From Leptospira brenneri (GTDB taxonomy: Bacteria > Spirochaetota > Leptospiria > Leptospirales > Leptospiraceae): a DNA stretch of 64,000 bases. This document shows positions 62,327 through 64,000 of the stretch, one piece after another. The notes below the pieces were generated by a model. The model was given only the letters and a program-made list of their open reading frames with translations. It ran no database searches and was not told the DNA's origin. Location of the stretch: positions 186,001 through 250,000 of the forward strand of contig NZ_NPDQ01000007.1 in the NCBI RefSeq assembly GCF_002812125.1. The letters run 5' to 3'. Within the stretch, counting starts at the first letter, position 1; each line of letters opens with the position of its first letter. The position numbers and the translations under genes are program-made.

Positions 62327-63655
62327 ATGAACAATCATAATTTGGGCGGACGCCTTTGGTCCGTGCTGATTCTATTTGGGCTCGTTGGACAAATTGCTTG
62401 GTCTGTCGAGAATATGTATTTCAACCTTTTCATTTACAACACCATTACAAAGAGTACATCTTCTGTTACTCTTATGGTGCAACTTAGCGGGATTGTGGCA
62501 ACTTTCACCACTTTAATCGCTGGGATCTTAACAGATAAAGCGGGCAATCGAAAGCATTTTATTTCCATTGGTTATTTACTTTGGGGCCTTCTAACACTTT
62601 CTTTTGCCTTTATTTCTAAAGAAAATACTTCCAATTGGTTTCAGATATCTGACACCACTCAAATCATAAACCTAACCATTACGATAGTCATCACACTCGA
62701 CTGTATTATGACTGCGTTTGGATCCACTGCTAATGACGCCGCCTTCAATGCCTATATAACAGATAACACAGGGAATGCGAGAAGTCTTGCAGAAGGAGTT
62801 CTTTCAGCAATGCCACTAGTAGCAATGTTAATTGTCGCCGGTGGATTCGGAATGATTGTGACAGCTCTTGGATATCCTGGATTATTTGTAAGTGTTGGAA
62901 CTATGATGTCTCTTTCGGGGATCATTGGTCTTTGGTTGATCAAAGACAATCCAAACCTAGAGAAACAAAACACAAACTTTGTCTCCGATATTAGTTACGG
63001 GTTTAGATGGAGTGTCATCACAAACCATAGAAAGTTATATTTATATTTTTTCGCTATGGGAATTTACGGAATCGCAAGCCAAATTTATATGCCCTACCTC
63101 ATTATCTATATGCAAGAGTATTTACAATTTGATGTAATTCAGTATTCGATTGTACTTGCTTGTGTTATCCTTGGAGCCAGTATCATTACAATTTTTCTGG
63201 GAAAAAGTTTTGATGGTAAAAACAAAGACAAGCTATTAATCTATTTTTCCATTCTCTATATCTTAGGGATGTTATCTTTATACATAATGTCCAAAACCAT
63301 TGACTTAAAAATGAAAACACAAACCATGTGGTTTACTACCATCACAAGTCTTATTTTAATTACAGGTTTTGTACAAGTATTAGCCCTACTTGGGGCCCAA
63401 ATACGAGACAATACACCAGCAGAGAATACTGGGAAACTACAAGGGATACGAATGATTTTTTTTGTTTTGATTCCTATGTACATAGGCCCGATGATTGGAG
63501 AAACAATTAACGAAAGGACCAATCTCACTTATATAGATCCAGTTAATGGATTAACTGCACACGTTCCTTCACCGGAAATCTTTTTGTTTGGTGCCATCTT
63601 TTGTTTTTTAATCTTTATCCCTATCTCTCTACTCTTTCGAGGTAAACAGACTTAA
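62327..63655 (+). CDS. MFS transporter, probable sugar/glycoside importer
   Basis: A 442-residue protein with twelve membrane helices. The A-like motif AGILTDKAGNRKHF near residue 65 is followed by a long central loop and a second half with GKSFDGKNKDK. The stop and the ATG of the following GH2 gene overlap by one base, so it probably brings in the glycoside that enzyme cleaves. Confidence 0.85.
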   Translation: MNNHNLGGRLWSVLILFGLVGQIAWSVENMYFNLFIYNTITKSTSSVTLMVQLSGIVATFTTLIAGILTDKAGNRKHFISIGYLLWGLLTLSFAFISKENTSNWFQISDTTQIINLTITIVITLDCIMTAFGSTANDAAFNAYITDNTGNARSLAEGVLSAMPLVAMLIVAGGFGMIVTALGYPGLFVSVGTMMSLSGIIGLWLIKDNPNLEKQNTNFVSDISYGFRWSVITNHRKLYLYFFAMGIYGIASQIYMPYLIIYMQEYLQFDVIQYSIVLACVILGASIITIFLGKSFDGKNKDKLLIYFSILYILGMLSLYIMSKTIDLKMKTQTMWFTTITSLILITGFVQVLALLGAQIRDNTPAENTGKLQGIRMIFFVLIPMYIGPMIGETINERTNLTYIDPVNGLTAHVPSPEIFLFGAIFCFLIFIPISLLFRGKQT

Positions 63656-64000
63656 TGAAAATTGCTCATACCGAATACCCACGCCCTCAACTGGAACGAA
63701 ATAGTTATCTCAATTTAAATGGAGAGTGGAATTTAAGTCACTCTTCCCTTGGCAGTGACACAAAAAAACAATATAAAATCAATGTTCCCTTTTCACCTGA
63801 ATCGAAAGCGAGTGGACTTGGAAGTTTTATCCTCCAACCAGATGAAGAATTGATTTACGAACGCGAATTTGAACTTACCGATTCTTTCATCAAAGACATT
63901 ACTATACTTCACTTTGGTGCTGTTGATTATTCTTGCGTTTGTTATATCAATGAGAAGGAGGTAGGGTCACACAAAGGCGGATTTTTACCATTTCAATTTG
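63655..64000 (+). CDS. Glycoside hydrolase family 2 protein (C-terminal part outside window)
   Basis: Only the first 115 codons are present. The sequence is the GH2 sugar-binding jelly-roll: RNSYLNLNGEWNLS near residue 15, IYEREFELTD near 78 and CYINEKEVGSHKGGFLPFQF at the end. Such enzymes are beta-galactosidases, glucuronidases or mannosidases. It begins at the MFS stop (TAATG), making a transporter-hydrolase pair. Confidence 0.85.
   Translation, partial: MKIAHTEYPRPQLERNSYLNLNGEWNLSHSSLGSDTKKQYKINVPFSPESKASGLGSFILQPDEELIYEREFELTDSFIKDITILHFGAVDYSCVCYINEKEVGSHKGGFLPFQF

Noticed and set aside
1..64000. tRNA, rRNA, CRISPR, IS elements, prophage or integron
   Set aside because: No sequence pattern supporting any of them was seen.

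Overview
The window looks like a chromosomal segment of a Leptospira species, most likely from the saprophytic (L. biflexa-like) side of the genus. The reasons are moderate-to-low GC, a very large spirochete-type coiled-coil protein, a probable bacterial histone, a DUF1577-like protein, many lipoproteins with relaxed lipoboxes, 7TMR-DISM receptors and an adenylate cyclase. I saw no rRNA, tRNA, CRISPR array, insertion sequence or prophage, and no gene-free stretch longer than about 230 bases. Genes are tightly packed, often with ATGA or TAATG stop/start overlaps.

Layout. 1-4.2 kb (minus): a truncated 7TMR-DISM receptor, a citrate-synthase-family protein with altered catalytic positions, a STAS antagonist, a small zinc-ribbon protein, a lipoprotein cytochrome c and a TIGR01777-type epimerase. 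4.2-12.0 kb (plus): a seven-gene run with a membrane-anchored protein, a MoxR AAA ATPase, an unknown protein, an HEXXH zincin fused to a VWA domain, a small helical protein, a PaaK-like adenylate-forming enzyme and a NadR-like NAD salvage enzyme. 12.0-13.8 kb (minus): a PhyH-like oxygenase, a small protein and an ICMT-like methyltransferase. 13.9-22.8 kb (plus): acyltransferase, GHKL-like protein, ferritin-like protein, the SpiroCoCo-type coiled coil, a histone-fold protein, methionine aminopeptidase, a 43-residue secreted Cys-Pro repeat peptide, a response regulator, and thiM-thiE.

22.8-33.7 kb is mixed: queG, a thioesterase, an OmpA-like protein, two tandem paralogous repeat lipoproteins, a patatin, a DUF1577-like protein, a HepT-like HEPN protein with degenerate active site, and an FKBP. 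33.8-36.0 kb holds a YHYH lipoprotein, a lipoprotein with a Tat-like signal and possible ATT start, and SCO1. 36.0-39.2 kb (minus) is an overlapping ABC-F / ABC ATPase / ABC-2 permease operon. 40.2-45.7 kb has purT, an ankyrin protein, an AraC regulator, and a copper-efflux module (copA, copZ, a previously unlisted 31-codon leader ORF, a textbook 19-bp-spacer CueR promoter, and divergent cueR). 45.7-52.9 kb has an SGNH protein, a membrane glycosyltransferase-like protein, a zinc-ribbon/FxLYD-like protein, STAS and PAS/HisKA_2 signalling genes, and an SDR. 53.1-64 kb has a neutral ceramidase, a DUF3817 protein, a 7TMR-DISM adenylate cyclase, a large Ca-repeat/Ig-like lipoprotein, an LpxR-like outer-membrane deacylase, and an MFS transporter coupled to the start of a GH2 glycosidase.

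The most unusual items are the citrate synthase with all three catalytic residues replaced, the histone next to the spirochete coiled-coil gene, the copper-controlled leader ORF, the MoxR/zincin-VWA operon, and the LpxR homologue in an organism whose lipid A is thought to carry amide-linked primary acyl chains. All family calls come from reading motifs; no searches were run.
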